64,000 bases of DNA from Secundilactobacillus collinoides DSM 20515 = JCM 1123 (GCF_001435975.1 NZ_AYYR01000009.1:269336-333335); one strand, 5' to 3'. Numbered from the stretch's first letter, positions 26,699-36,232 are shown. The notes: generated by a model from the letters alone, not told the origin. Made by a program: numbers and translations.

Positions 26699-28120
26699 AT
26701 GAGAGTAATTACGTCTAGCGGTTTAGTTGAAGGTCAAGCAGAAAACGAAGGTAACATTGCGTTCATTGGCATTCCGTTTGGCAAAGCACTTCGCTTCAAG
26801 CGACCAACTTCGTACCACGGTGACAAAAATAGTCCAGTTAACGTTAAAGATATTCAACCGCTTCAACCCACGGCAGGGTTTGACGCGGTTAATAAGACGG
26901 CGACTAAAGAAATTAAAAAAATGGATTTAATGAAAATACCGGATGATGTGACCGTTGGTGAGAACTGTTTGAATTTGACGGTCACAACGCCGGATATTGA
27001 GGGGAAACTTCCTGTCGTTGTCGACTTCTTCGGTGGCGGTTTTGCGATGGGCGGCGACTTGCTCACGCCAACCATGAAGTGGCTCAAGGATGAAAAAATT
27101 GTTTACGTTCGGTTTAATTACCGTGTCGGTATCCTTGGCTGGGCACAACTTCCAGATATTGCCGATACAAACGTCGGCATGTACGATCAGAAATTGGCGT
27201 TGGAGTGGGTCATGACTAACATTTCCCGCTTTGGTGGCGATCCCGAACAGGTGACGTTGGTTGGCTCTTCAGCCGGCGCAAAATCAATCTCGGCGTTAAT
27301 GGCATCGAATTTCTCTGTGATGGACAGCATTTCCAGAATCTGGACGGTCAGTGGCGGGTTTCAAGCCATTCGTGACATGAATACAGCCTCGAAGGTTAGT
27401 CAGAACTTTTTGGAAATTAACGCTATTACGCAAAATGATTTGTTGGGTGCCAGTTCAAAAGAGCTGATGTCACTGCAACGCAAATTCAATGAACATGCCA
27501 ATACGAACGATTTTGGCCCTGTTATTGACCGCGAAACGATCAAGGAAGACTGGCGGGCTGTTTTGGATGACCGCTTGAACAAAACGCATTTGCACGCGAT
27601 GGTGTCGTCCAGTGACCATGAATACGCAATGCAGGCGACACTTGCCGGCAACAGTAGAATCCAGCTGTCTGAAGACGCAAAGAATTTGTTTGGCAAAAAT
27701 ACCGACCTAGTCCTAGCCGGCGTTGACACTAAAGACCAACTTGTCGATGCGTTAGGTAAAGCTATGTATCGGCTACCGAGTGACCGGACGGCAGAAATAT
27801 ACGCACAAAATACGAATACTTCAGTCTGGGTCTGCCATTCCAATATGATTGGCGGTGTACACACTTCTGATGCAGCGGTTTTGAACATGGCTGAAGGGCT
27901 GACTACATTAACGTCACTGATTCAGGCGTGGCAAGGACGGTTCCTGACCTTTGCAAAAACTGGCGTGCCTAATGGTTCTGGGGATGACGAGTTCGATTGG
28001 TTGAAATATCGGACTGAAACGCGGGTTTACGCACAATTAGATCCTGATGGCCCAAAGTTAGCGGTTTTAGATGATGATGCACTGAAGAGTAAATTGCCTT
28101 TACAGGCGTTGGTACTGTAA
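26699..28120 (+). CDS. type B carboxylesterase family protein
   Basis: 473 residues, AAAAGGAGA upstream. The fold is that of carboxylesterase/lipase type B: GIPFGKALRFKRP at the N terminus, ENCLNLTVTTP, an oxyanion-hole stretch FFGGGFAMGG, the nucleophile elbow GSSAGAKS (Ser for the usual Glu in GESAGA), and a His in GGVHTSDAAVL. Substrates in lactobacilli include phenolic and short-chain esters; none can be assigned. It has its own 280-bp upstream region (26420-26698), in which nothing besides a likely promoter is seen. Confidence 0.8.
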   Translation: MRVITSSGLVEGQAENEGNIAFIGIPFGKALRFKRPTSYHGDKNSPVNVKDIQPLQPTAGFDAVNKTATKEIKKMDLMKIPDDVTVGENCLNLTVTTPDIEGKLPVVVDFFGGGFAMGGDLLTPTMKWLKDEKIVYVRFNYRVGILGWAQLPDIADTNVGMYDQKLALEWVMTNISRFGGDPEQVTLVGSSAGAKSISALMASNFSVMDSISRIWTVSGGFQAIRDMNTASKVSQNFLEINAITQNDLLGASSKELMSLQRKFNEHANTNDFGPVIDRETIKEDWRAVLDDRLNKTHLHAMVSSSDHEYAMQATLAGNSRIQLSEDAKNLFGKNTDLVLAGVDTKDQLVDALGKAMYRLPSDRTAEIYAQNTNTSVWVCHSNMIGGVHTSDAAVLNMAEGLTTLTSLIQAWQGRFLTFAKTGVPNGSGDDEFDWLKYRTETRVYAQLDPDGPKLAVLDDDALKSKLPLQALVL

Positions 28121-28191
28121 AAAGAGAATAAAAAAAACCGGTTAAAGACTGGCACAGAAGCGGGTGACATAATAAACAGTTTCCGCTCTTG

Positions 28192-28252
28192 GAATATAAA
28201 GCACCCCAGTCCAACATCCCTAATGGATGTTGGACTGGGGTGCTTTATATTC
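28192..28252. terminator. very long perfect hairpin, probable bidirectional terminator
   Basis: Two perfectly complementary 28-bp arms (28192-28219 and 28225-28252) around a 5-nt loop. The outer end is GAATATAAAGC, the core CACCCCAGTCC. It stands between convergent genes. It is longer than a terminator needs to be and resembles the hairpin at 40450-40507. Confidence 0.8.
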
Positions 28253-28377
28253 TGATGTTGCAGGTCAGGTTCAAAATGGCCGCGCTAAAATGGTCATCTT
28301 GGAGATGCTATGGTCTCTGTGTCAGTCTTTTCCACTTCACACTGCAGCAACGCCATAGTAGAAATCTGTTTGAATGA

Positions 28378-29796
28378 TTACCATATGCCAATCACTTTCA
28401 TCCAAAGCGCGCCAATGCCACCCCAGACAATCAGGTAGAAAATACCAAGTACGAAGTTCATCTTCCACCAGTCACTTTGTGTCACGTATCCGGGGCCGAA
28501 CATGATCGACGATGGACCGTTAGCGTAGTGGGTAGTTGAGCTGAAGATGGCACCGTCAAATCCCAGTAATAGAGCTGCCAGCATTGGTGGTGCACCTGCT
28601 GAGACGGCGACCCCTAGGAAAGCGCCATACATAGCTGATACGTGGGCCGTGGCGCCCGCAAACAGGTAGTGAGCATAGAAGTACACGAGCATCAAAACAG
28701 CAAGCACAACGCCCCAACCAACGCCATGCAGACTGTTACCGATGGCTTTTGACAACCAGGGGATGAAGCCTAGGGTATTCAACTGTCCCGCCATAAAAAT
28801 TAGGATCGAGAACCACACCAGTGTGTTCCAGGCGCCGGTTTCATGCAGAATATCGCTCACAGACAGTACCCCGGACAATAGGAGCAGTGAGACTGCCATG
28901 AAGGCAACCAGCGTTGCGTCCAAGCCGATAAAACTTGATAGCATCCACAAAACCAATGCCAGCAAAAAGATCACCCCCATCAGTTTTTCAGGCAAACTCA
29001 TCCTGCCCATTTTTACCAATTCAGCATCGGCCCAAGCCTTTGCGTTAGGCGTATCTTTCACCTCCGGCGGATACATTTTGTAGATGATCAATGGCACAAG
29101 AATTAGACTGATTAGGCCGGGAACAACACCTGCTAAGAACCAACCCATCCAGGTAATGTTGATATGCATGGACTTAGCCAGTGCGACAGCGACCAGGTTT
29201 GGCGCCATGGCAGTCATGAACAGGCCGCTGGTGGCAACGTTGCCGTGAAACGCTGAAAAAATCAGGAAGGAACCGACTTTTCGTTGGGTGCCGTCCTTTG
29301 GGTTAGAGTCGTAGGCCGCGGAGACGGATTCGATGATGGGAAAGACAATCCCGCCTGCCCGGGCCGTGTTGCTTGGCGTGGCTGGCGAGGTGACCAGATC
29401 GACACCAATCAAGGCATAGGCTAATCCAAGAGTGCGCTTCCCAAATAATCTGACGAATATTAAGGCGACCCGTCTGCCTAACCCAGTATTCACGAAGCCC
29501 CGTGACAGGAAATAGGCCATGGCGATCATCCAGACGGTGCTGTCGCCAAACCCGGTCATGGCGTCGTCAATCGATGTGACGTTAAATAGCACGCACACGG
29601 TCATCGCGATGATGGCAACACCGGCAATCGGTAACGGTTGGCTGATACAACCGATAATCGTCGCGACAAAAATTGCAAACATGTGCCAGGCGTTTAAGGA
29701 GACGCCGGCCGGCTTAAACGGCGATAGGAACCAAATTAACAGCCCAATCAAAATCGGCCAAATGAGTTTTTTGTATTTCACTTGATTTAATTTCAA
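28378..29796 (-). CDS. DASS-family di/tricarboxylate carrier (intact), probable tartrate/succinate exchanger
   Basis: 472 residues from a TTG at 29796 (MKLNQVKYKKL), chosen because the paralogue at 1673 starts MQLNKIDYKKF; the frame opens with a GTG at 29805 right after the upstream stop. Strongly hydrophobic with about 11-12 helices. SNTARAGG and the C-terminal SSTTHYANGP carry the SNT-type ligand motifs of the divalent anion:Na+ symporter family. As last gene of the L-tartrate operon it should import tartrate, perhaps against succinate like E. coli TtdT. Confidence 0.85.
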   Translation of the reverse strand: MKLNQVKYKKLIWPILIGLLIWFLSPFKPAGVSLNAWHMFAIFVATIIGCISQPLPIAGVAIIAMTVCVLFNVTSIDDAMTGFGDSTVWMIAMAYFLSRGFVNTGLGRRVALIFVRLFGKRTLGLAYALIGVDLVTSPATPSNTARAGGIVFPIIESVSAAYDSNPKDGTQRKVGSFLIFSAFHGNVATSGLFMTAMAPNLVAVALAKSMHINITWMGWFLAGVVPGLISLILVPLIIYKMYPPEVKDTPNAKAWADAELVKMGRMSLPEKLMGVIFLLALVLWMLSSFIGLDATLVAFMAVSLLLLSGVLSVSDILHETGAWNTLVWFSILIFMAGQLNTLGFIPWLSKAIGNSLHGVGWGVVLAVLMLVYFYAHYLFAGATAHVSAMYGAFLGVAVSAGAPPMLAALLLGFDGAIFSSTTHYANGPSSIMFGPGYVTQSDWWKMNFVLGIFYLIVWGGIGALWMKVIGIW

Positions 29797-29805
29797 TGTG
29801 TTCAC

Positions 29806-30723
29806 CTACTCCACTGCCATGAGAATTTTGGCGATCGCTTTTGCTGAGGCCTGCATCCGCCGGTATTCATCTTCAGATAACTGAGCCTCTAACACCGTTT
29901 GAATCCCGCCAGCTGCAATCACTGCAGGTGTGCCAAGGTACAAATCGTGGATGCCGTACTGGCCCTCCAATGGTGCCGAAATTGGGAGTGCGATGGCTTG
30001 ATCCAGTAAAATCGCGCGGCAAATTTTCATCAGACTTGTAGCCACACCATAGTAGGTGGCACCCTTATGGCTGATGATTTTGCTGCCTTTGCCGTGTACT
30101 TGGTCGGTTATCTTGGTTAAGAGGGCAGGGCTGATGCCGGGGTATGTCTTGAGCGGTTTGCCCTGAATGGTGGCTTCATCAAACGCGCCGAAAGAACTGT
30201 CACCGTGTTCACCAAGGATGTAGGCATCGATGCCACTGGTGCTGATATCGAGTGCTTGGGCCAGCGCTACCTGTAACCGAGCACTGTCAAGGGACGTCCC
30301 AGTACCGATCACTTGCCGTTTCGAGAAGCCTGACAGTCGTTGTGTGAGCGTCGTTAAGATATCAACCGGGTTGGCGGAAACGACAAAACAACCGGAGAAA
30401 CCGCTTTCAATCACCGGATCAATGATCGATTTTAAAATGGCAATGTTCTTATTGACGAGATCCAAGCGTGATTCATTGGCCTTGCGCGGAACACCCGCAG
30501 TAATAACAACGATGTCGGCGTCGGCTGCGTCTTGATAGGTGCCGGCGTGAACCTGGGCCGGTGCCATCATCGGGGTCACGTCTTCCAGATCAATGGCGTC
30601 CCCGTGAGCGTGATCAGCACGAATATCCACGATGACTAAATCATCCACTCCGCCGTGCTGCAACAACGAAAACGCGAAGGATGACCCAACCGCGCCGTCG
30701 CCGACTAATAGTACTTTGTGCAT
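29806..30723 (-). CDS. LDH/MDH-superfamily dehydrogenase, probable malate dehydrogenase of tartrate operon
   Basis: 305 residues, AAGGAGG 7 nt before the ATG. Closely similar to the protein at 382-1311: GDGAVGSSFAFSLLQ, GTGTSLDSARLQ, LGEHGDSS. The specificity loop reads GVPRKANESR, again Arg where lactate dehydrogenases have Gln. Since L-tartrate dehydratase yields oxaloacetate, reduction to malate with NADH is the logical next step. The stop directly abuts the carrier gene. Confidence 0.86.
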   Translation of the reverse strand: MHKVLLVGDGAVGSSFAFSLLQHGGVDDLVIVDIRADHAHGDAIDLEDVTPMMAPAQVHAGTYQDAADADIVVITAGVPRKANESRLDLVNKNIAILKSIIDPVIESGFSGCFVVSANPVDILTTLTQRLSGFSKRQVIGTGTSLDSARLQVALAQALDISTSGIDAYILGEHGDSSFGAFDEATIQGKPLKTYPGISPALLTKITDQVHGKGSKIISHKGATYYGVATSLMKICRAILLDQAIALPISAPLEGQYGIHDLYLGTPAVIAAGGIQTVLEAQLSEDEYRRMQASAKAIAKILMAVE

Positions 30724-30736
30724 GTTTTTTTCCTCC

Positions 30737-31054
30737 TTAGTGCAGACCCAGTTCTAGTTTGGCTTCGCGTGACATGCTGTTTACGGACCATGCTGGTTCC
30801 CAAACTAAATTGATGAGAACTTGGTTCACCTCTGGCAACTGCATCAGTGTTGATTCAATGGCTTCGTTGAGGTAATCCGTGAGTGGACAGCCCATGATCG
30901 TTAACGTCATGGTGACTGTGCACAGTCCCAGATCAGTGTCGAGTGTGACGTCGTAGATCAAGCCGAGATCCACGATGTTGATATTCAGTTCGGGGTCAAT
31001 GACCATCTTCAACGCATCGCAGGCGTTATCTTTGAACGTTGGTTGTGTCATCAT
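30737..31054 (-). CDS. MIP18/SufT-like (DUF59) iron-sulfur cluster assembly factor
   Basis: 105 residues, AGAGGTG before two adjacent ATGs. Family landmarks are DPELNINIVDLGLIYDV and LTIMGCPLTDYL, the Cys-containing loop. Proteins of this family (SufT, PaaD, MIP18) help mature 4Fe-4S proteins. L-tartrate dehydratase needs an oxygen-sensitive 4Fe-4S cluster, so a dedicated maturation factor in the same operon is plausible. The dehydrogenase gene begins 13 nt downstream. Confidence 0.82.
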   Translation of the reverse strand: MMTQPTFKDNACDALKMVIDPELNINIVDLGLIYDVTLDTDLGLCTVTMTLTIMGCPLTDYLNEAIESTLMQLPEVNQVLINLVWEPAWSVNSMSREAKLELGLH

Positions 31055-31131
31055 TTGTGTGTCACCTCTTTTAGTATCATTTTTGAATTGAAAGTGTGAT
31101 TGATAAATGGGTCACATGTCATTTACCAAAG

Positions 31132-31168
31132 CAACCTCAGACCGTGACAGAATACCGATCTGAGGTTG
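31132..31168 (-). terminator. hairpin between ttdB and the SufT-like gene
   Basis: CAACCTCAGA and TCTGAGGTTG are perfect 10-bp arms. The T-run is better on the plus strand than on the minus strand, so on the operon transcript it may only attenuate or stabilise the ttdAB portion. Confidence 0.5.
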
Positions 31169-31189
31169 TCTTTTTCTAACCGTTTGATG

Positions 31190-31801
31190 CTACTTAATAA
31201 AGCTGACCTGTTTTTGAATCTTCTTGATCTCAGCTTCCTTACGTTCGTTGAAGATAACCTTGTTCTTTTCAAACAAGTTATCGCCATTGGTATCAATGGA
31301 AACAATCAGCGGACCAAAGTCTTTAACGTCGCATGACCATAGGGTTTCAGGCATGCCGAGGTCCTTCCACTGAGCGTCAACGATTTTGTTGACGTGCAGG
31401 GCAGCGTAAACGGCGTTGCCGGCAGGATAGACCAGGTGCAGGGCCTTATATTTTTTGCAGGCCCGTTCGGTACCGGGACCCATGCCGCCCTTGCCAAGGA
31501 TGAGCTTGACGCCGGTTTGTTTTACGAATTCTTCTTCGAATTTTTCCATCCGCATACTGGTCGTTGGACCGACAGCAATCATTTCGTACTTGTCGTTGCC
31601 TAAATCTTTGATGATTGGGCCAGCGTGCAGGATTGCTTTGTTTCGAACATCGATTGGCAGCGGTCGGTGTTCTTCCACTAATCGCCGGTGGGCAACGTCG
31701 CGACAAGTAGTCATTGAGCCGGTCAAGTAAACAATATCGCCGATTTTAATATCTTTAATATCATCATCGGAAACGGGTGTCGTTAATTTCCAAGTTTTCA
31801 T
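31190..31801 (-). CDS. ttdB: L(+)-tartrate dehydratase beta subunit
   Basis: 203 residues from the ATG at 31801, with AAGGAG 12 nt upstream. The sequence follows E. coli TtdB along its length: IKIGDIVYLTGSMTTCRDV, HRRLVEEHRPLPID, VGPTTSMRMEKFEEEF, GKGGMGPGTERACKK and FGPLIVSIDTNG. It forms the swivelling half of the class I fumarase fold and pairs with TtdA. A heterodimeric class I fumarase is the alternative, but similarity to TtdB is clearly closer from memory of both families. Confidence 0.88.
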   Translation of the reverse strand: MKTWKLTTPVSDDDIKDIKIGDIVYLTGSMTTCRDVAHRRLVEEHRPLPIDVRNKAILHAGPIIKDLGNDKYEMIAVGPTTSMRMEKFEEEFVKQTGVKLILGKGGMGPGTERACKKYKALHLVYPAGNAVYAALHVNKIVDAQWKDLGMPETLWSCDVKDFGPLIVSIDTNGDNLFEKNKVIFNERKEAEIKKIQKQVSFIK

Positions 31802-31802
31802 G

Positions 31803-32732
31803 TTAAAGTTCAACTCCTTTGTTGTAAGGCAGTTCGTAATTCAAGTCTTCATCAAACTTAATGAACCCGCGCCGGTGCGACCAGCAGCCGGTGCTAACCG
31901 CAACACCGATGGTTGAAGGGTGCCGCGCTGTATTGACCACGTTCACCCCCATGACGGATTTTTGACCGCCAAAGCCTTGCGGGCCAAGACCAATGTTGTT
32001 GATACCGTCTTCGAGGAGGTGTTCCAATTTGGCGGCGTTCGCGTTTTCCGATTCGCTGTCGACCCGGCGCATCAGGGCAAACTTAGAGTTTAAAGCAGCC
32101 GTCTCAACGGATGTGGCCACGCCGACACCAACTAATAGCGGTGGGCAGGCGTTGATGCCATAACTGGTCATCCGGTCCATTACGAAGCGGACAACGCCTT
32201 CATAACCTTCACCAGGCATGAGAACCTTGGCTTCACCGGGAAGTGTGCAACCGCCGCCGGCCATGTAGACGTACATCTGAATGTCGGTGCCGTCCCCGTC
32301 AACTTGCAAAAAGATGGACGGGATACCGTCGCCGATATTCATGCCGGTGTTGTATTCGTCAAACGTTTGAACGGCGTTGTGCCGCAATGGGGCTTTTTTA
32401 GTACCACGGTAAACGGCGTCCTTTAGAATTTTGTTCAGTTCGCCAAGCAGTGGGAACTTAGCCCCACACTTGATGAAGAATTGTAGTGCACCAGTATCTT
32501 GGCAGCTGGGGCGTTTCAGCTTGTTTGCCAGTAACTGATTTTCCATCATAGTGTCATAAACGAGTTTTTGGAGTGGATCAACTTCCACTTTTTGAAGTTC
32601 TTGTAATTTCGCGGTGACGTCGTCTGGCAGCCGGTGGCTGATCAGGGCGATGTAGTCGGCGAGAATGTCACGCATCTGTTGGCCCTTGGTTGATAAAGCG
32701 GGTTCAGTGTAATCGTAGGTCATGGTATCCAT
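31803..32732 (-). CDS. ttdA: L(+)-tartrate dehydratase alpha subunit
   Basis: 309 residues, AGGAGG 8 nt upstream. Dehydrates L-tartrate to oxaloacetate using a 4Fe-4S cluster. Cluster cysteines appear in RPSCQDTG, AGGGCTLPG and STGCWSHRRG. Further matches to E. coli TtdA are FPLLGELNKILKDAV, KVLMPGEGYEGVV, NACPPLLVGVG and TARHPSTIGVAVS. Gap to ttdB is 1 nt. First gene of ttdA-ttdB-sufT-like-mdh-carrier, all on the minus strand. Confidence 0.9.
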   Translation of the reverse strand: MDTMTYDYTEPALSTKGQQMRDILADYIALISHRLPDDVTAKLQELQKVEVDPLQKLVYDTMMENQLLANKLKRPSCQDTGALQFFIKCGAKFPLLGELNKILKDAVYRGTKKAPLRHNAVQTFDEYNTGMNIGDGIPSIFLQVDGDGTDIQMYVYMAGGGCTLPGEAKVLMPGEGYEGVVRFVMDRMTSYGINACPPLLVGVGVATSVETAALNSKFALMRRVDSESENANAAKLEHLLEDGINNIGLGPQGFGGQKSVMGVNVVNTARHPSTIGVAVSTGCWSHRRGFIKFDEDLNYELPYNKGVEL

Positions 32733-32874
32733 AATCGTTTCCTCCTTTAATTTACAAGGCCATTCTAGGTAAAATAGCGGTCATAATCGAACCCCTGAGT
32801 GACCTATTTTGACAAGCAAGGTATAGGAATGAATTCACAAGATATCAAAAATACGCCATTCTAAGACAAATAAA

Positions 32875-32918
32875 GAAACGCACCGCTAACAGCCTTAAAA
32901 CTGTTAACAGTGCGTTTC
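32875..32918 (-). terminator. terminator of the AraC gene
   Basis: GAAACGCAC...TAACAG pairs with CTGTTAA...GTGCGTTTC with a small internal mismatch. On the minus strand it is followed by TTTATTTG. It separates the AraC gene from the ttdA promoter region (32733-32870). Confidence 0.65.
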
Positions 32919-32988
32919 TAAACGTTTTTGTTGTTTGTGTGGGACTTGACATTGACAAATTCACTGACAAAAATTGACTAGCCATTAT

Positions 32989-34014
32989 TTAATGATTCAG
33001 CAGTAATTTTAATTGGTCGACCTTAGACTTGAGCGCCTGATACTCGGCGAAATGTTCTCTGTAGCCGCAGGTGTCGCAGGCACTAAGCTGGTCAACGGCA
33101 GTGACGTCCATCCACTCTGTGAGACGATTGGTAAGCCAAGTTTCCTGCTGTGTGGAGAGCGGCTGTTTGAACTGGTCGATTTGCGGCCGGGCACTTAAGG
33201 AGAGGTGGTTGCGATAGGCGGATGGCGTTTGACCGAAGTGTTTTTTGAACATGAGATTAAACGATTTAACCTCTTTAAAGCCATTATTGAGGGCGATGTC
33301 AGCAATCTTAGTCTCGGGATCTTCCAGGGCGAACACCGCGTGTTGCAGTCGACAACGGGTGAGATATTCATAGAAATTAACGCCCAGTTCGGCCTTGAAG
33401 ATTCGTGACAGGTACGCCGTGGAATAGTGGCTGACTTTGGCCGCAGTGTCGAGCGTGATGTTTTGATCGTAGGTCTTGTTGATGTATGTGATGACCCGGC
33501 TAAGCGATCCTTGGCGTCGTTGCGGCTGATTGCTGATTTTGGCAGTAGTGTCAAAGAAGTCGTGCAACAAAATGCTGGTCAGCCGAAAGTACAAGGCGTT
33601 CATGTCGAATTGTGAGATATGATGGTGCTGCAGGCCAAGACTTAGTTGGGCGAGAATCTGGCGGATAAGGTCATAATCGTGGTGTTGCGGGCGTTTGACG
33701 CTGTTGAGCTGAAAGGCGCCGTGATCGAGGTCAACGCCCTGGTCAAGAAGAAATGCCGGTGTAATGTGCAGGCGCATCGCAATACATTCACTAGATAGCG
33801 CAAAGGTAGCGTGCCCGCAGTTGGTATTAATGAGCACCAGGTCATTTTCATGCATCGTGTACCGTCTGCCATCCACGTTGGCCTCCACGGTGCCCTTTAA
33901 GAGCCAGATAAGCTCAATCTGTTCATGCCAATTATAGTGGTAGCTGCCAATCATGTACGTCAGCAGGTCGAAATTAATTTGAGCCGTTGACGTATATGTA
34001 ATACCGTCTAACAT
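32989..34014 (-). CDS. AraC-family regulator with cysteine-bearing C-terminal extension
   Basis: 341 residues from the ATG at 34014, with AAGGAG 10 nt upstream; the longer frame to 34113 is unlikely. An N-terminal cupin-like sensor (HYNWHEQIELIWLLKGTVEA) is followed by two HTH motifs (TLDTAAKVSHYSTAYLSRIF and KIADIALNNGFKEVKSFN) around residues 215-300. After these, where AraC proteins normally end, about 60 residues follow with ACDTCGYREHF and a heptad-like leucine tail KSKVDQLKLLL. Lying directly upstream of ttdA on the same strand, it is the likely tartrate-responsive activator. Confidence 0.83.
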   Translation of the reverse strand: MLDGITYTSTAQINFDLLTYMIGSYHYNWHEQIELIWLLKGTVEANVDGRRYTMHENDLVLINTNCGHATFALSSECIAMRLHITPAFLLDQGVDLDHGAFQLNSVKRPQHHDYDLIRQILAQLSLGLQHHHISQFDMNALYFRLTSILLHDFFDTTAKISNQPQRRQGSLSRVITYINKTYDQNITLDTAAKVSHYSTAYLSRIFKAELGVNFYEYLTRCRLQHAVFALEDPETKIADIALNNGFKEVKSFNLMFKKHFGQTPSAYRNHLSLSARPQIDQFKQPLSTQQETWLTNRLTEWMDVTAVDQLSACDTCGYREHFAEYQALKSKVDQLKLLLNH

Positions 34015-34279
34015 GGGATTCACGCTCCTTTGCGTTTGATTAGTTGTCTCTAGCTTACACTGGTTTGAAAGACAGTTGCACATTGAACTAGTACCGGTGA
34101 ATCCAATAGTCAAAAATTGACTAGCTTGGAAGCCCTAAAAATGCCTATTTAATCAGATTATGGCATGATTAGACCGATATTAATAGGAATAACACTAGAA
34201 ATAATGCGCAAAAATTGGTTGATTTAATTCACAAAATTGTTCAAAAAATGCCCACAAAAAGAGGCCGATGACAACTAAT

Positions 34280-35047
34280 TTACTTAAGATAAGTGGTGTA
34301 AAAGAAGTAACCGGCTAACACAAACGCACCGACTGCAATCAATTTTCGCAGAATCGTGACCGAAATATGCCGAACAACGATTGGCCCCAAATAGCCGCCA
34401 ATGAAGAAACCGGCTCCCATGATGATGGCGTCTCCCCAGACAATGTGAGCAGTGAACGCGTAAACCACCATGGCGATGAAATTGGAGCTTAAGATGGCCA
34501 GGTTCTTGATGGCGTTGCTGACGACAAAAGTTTGGTTAATGGTAACGGTCAAGACAGCCAATAGGATCATTCCGGCTGAGGCGCCAAAGTAACCGGTATA
34601 AATACCAACTAAAAAGATGGCAACTCCTTTGCCAAACAACACCAGTTTTGGTTGTTGCTCGTTTGCGGCAGTGACCTGTGTACGTTCCTTTTTAGGAATC
34701 AACATCAAACAACCGGCAATGAAAATCAGAAATGGCACGATATGTTCAAAAGTGGACGCCGGTTCCATCACCAATAAAAAACTGCCGCAAATACCGCCGA
34801 TAAAGGTCAATACAGTTACTGAAAGCGTCGTTTTCGGACTGTGACGCAGTTCCTTTCTGGATGACAGCAGTGAGCCGAAGCCAGTAAAGACGGCGGATGT
34901 GGTGTTCGTGACGTTGGCGCTCACAGGCGGCAAGCCAACGCTGAGGAGAACGGGATAGGACACCAGCGAGGCTAAGCCAGCCATGGTACTTAGAAGCCCG
35001 GCAACGATGCCGGCTAGAAACAGGTAAAGCAATATGAGGACACTCAT
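34280..35047 (-). CDS. TauE/SafE-family membrane protein
   Basis: 255 residues, AGAGG upstream. About eight hydrophobic helices in two halves; GLLSTMAGLASLVSYPVLL and GYFGASAGMILLAVL are the paired glycine-rich motifs of the family. Members export sulfite, sulfoacetate or other organic anions. Role in this locus is unknown; it stands alone upstream of the AraC/ttd genes. The 34015-34279 and 35048-35366 intervals around it show no gene. Confidence 0.8.
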   Translation of the reverse strand: MSVLILLYLFLAGIVAGLLSTMAGLASLVSYPVLLSVGLPPVSANVTNTTSAVFTGFGSLLSSRKELRHSPKTTLSVTVLTFIGGICGSFLLVMEPASTFEHIVPFLIFIAGCLMLIPKKERTQVTAANEQQPKLVLFGKGVAIFLVGIYTGYFGASAGMILLAVLTVTINQTFVVSNAIKNLAILSSNFIAMVVYAFTAHIVWGDAIIMGAGFFIGGYLGPIVVRHISVTILRKLIAVGAFVLAGYFFYTTYLK

Positions 35048-35366
35048 GCGCGTTAACGCCTCTTTTCACGTTTTCTTTATTGTCAGCTTACACCTAATCC
35101 GCAAGATTGCGGAAAAAATAATAGGGTCGAATGTCAAAAATCGGTTACTGCCATTCAGCTGAAAACTCGCTGCTTATATGGCAAATTAATATGCTATAAA
35201 TGCTGTCATTAATGCATTTATCGGCCTTAAATACCCCTGAAACGGCGACTGCCTGCTACCTGATAATTGGGCAGTTCCCAATGGCACACCACGTGCAAAA
35301 TCCTCAATAATCACCTTTTTATTAAATGGAGATTCCTTAAACTAGGGGGCAAAGGAGATGACTGCC

Positions 35367-36014
35367 ATGCAACACATTTTAATCGCAACTGACTGCGCAA
35401 TTACAAGCGCCGGTCTCACAACGCTGATCAACCAAGACCCTGAGTTTCAAATAAGTGGTCAAGTCACGAACGGCATTGATGCTGGAACTGTGATCGAACG
35501 GGATTCTATCAATCTTGTCCTCATCGATCTTGCCATGCACGGTGAAAATGCGTTGCTGACGCTGAGTCGCCTGCACCACCAATTTCCTAAAGTTGGCCTG
35601 ATTGCGCTTGGCTCACCAGCTGATTGAGAACCAGCTGAAGTCATTCGGAAGGGTGCATTAGGTTACTTGCTGACTGATTCTCCCGCCACGGAAATTCTGC
35701 GCGTACTGCACGTTGTCGCTCACGATGAACTGTGCTTAGACTGCCACTTGCTTTTGCGTCCGAGTGATAAACGTGCAATGCCCAGCGACACTGCCTCTTT
35801 GCCCAGCCCTCGTTATGATAAATTATCCGCCAGAGAACGCGAAGTCTTACCGTTAGTGATTTTAGGGTACGGTAACAAACAAATTGCGCAACGGCTGTTT
35901 ATTTCGGTCAAGACTGTGGAATCTCATAAGGGAAACATCATGCGGAAACTGGCGGTGGATTGCCACTGTGAATTGGTTCGATACGCAATGCGACACCATT
36001 TGATGACGTTTTAG
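35367..36014 (+). pseudogene. LuxR-type response regulator interrupted by one TGA
   Basis: Paralogue of the gene at 24820. From ATG 35367 (AAAGGAG 9 nt before it) the frame encodes a receiver with the same unusual HILIATDCAITSAG start, then meets TGA at 35625-35627; the same frame continues without shift through EVIRKGALGYLL to an intact LuxR domain (LSAREREVLPLVILGYGNKQ, SVKTVESHKGNIMRKL) ending at 36014. Except for that codon the coding sequence looks intact, so the mutation is recent, or the DNA-binding half may be made from an internal start. Confidence 0.82.
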
Positions 36015-36032
36015 GTGCGCACTGCATAAAAT

Positions 36033-36067
36033 AACGCCCGGGAAGATCCTGTTCTCGAGCGTTTTTT
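36033..36067 (+). terminator. terminator downstream of the interrupted regulator
   Basis: AACGCCCGGGAA pairs imperfectly with TTCTCGAGCGTT and six T follow. Confidence 0.65.
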
Positions 36068-36232
36068 AATGCAACATTGAGATAAACAGTTATTTTCGTG
36101 TTTTGATATGATTGCTGACAGCGACTGGGCCAAAAGCCCTTATGACAGATAAACATAATAAACTTGCTGCTTTAGTACTGCCGGTTTATCTCACAAGAAC
36201 GTGCAACAATCGAGGGCTCACGATGATAGAAA

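Noticed and set aside
31190..32732. Heterodimeric class I fumarase
   Set aside because: Both subunits follow TtdA and TtdB of E. coli motif by motif, and a class II fumarase is already present at 12821.
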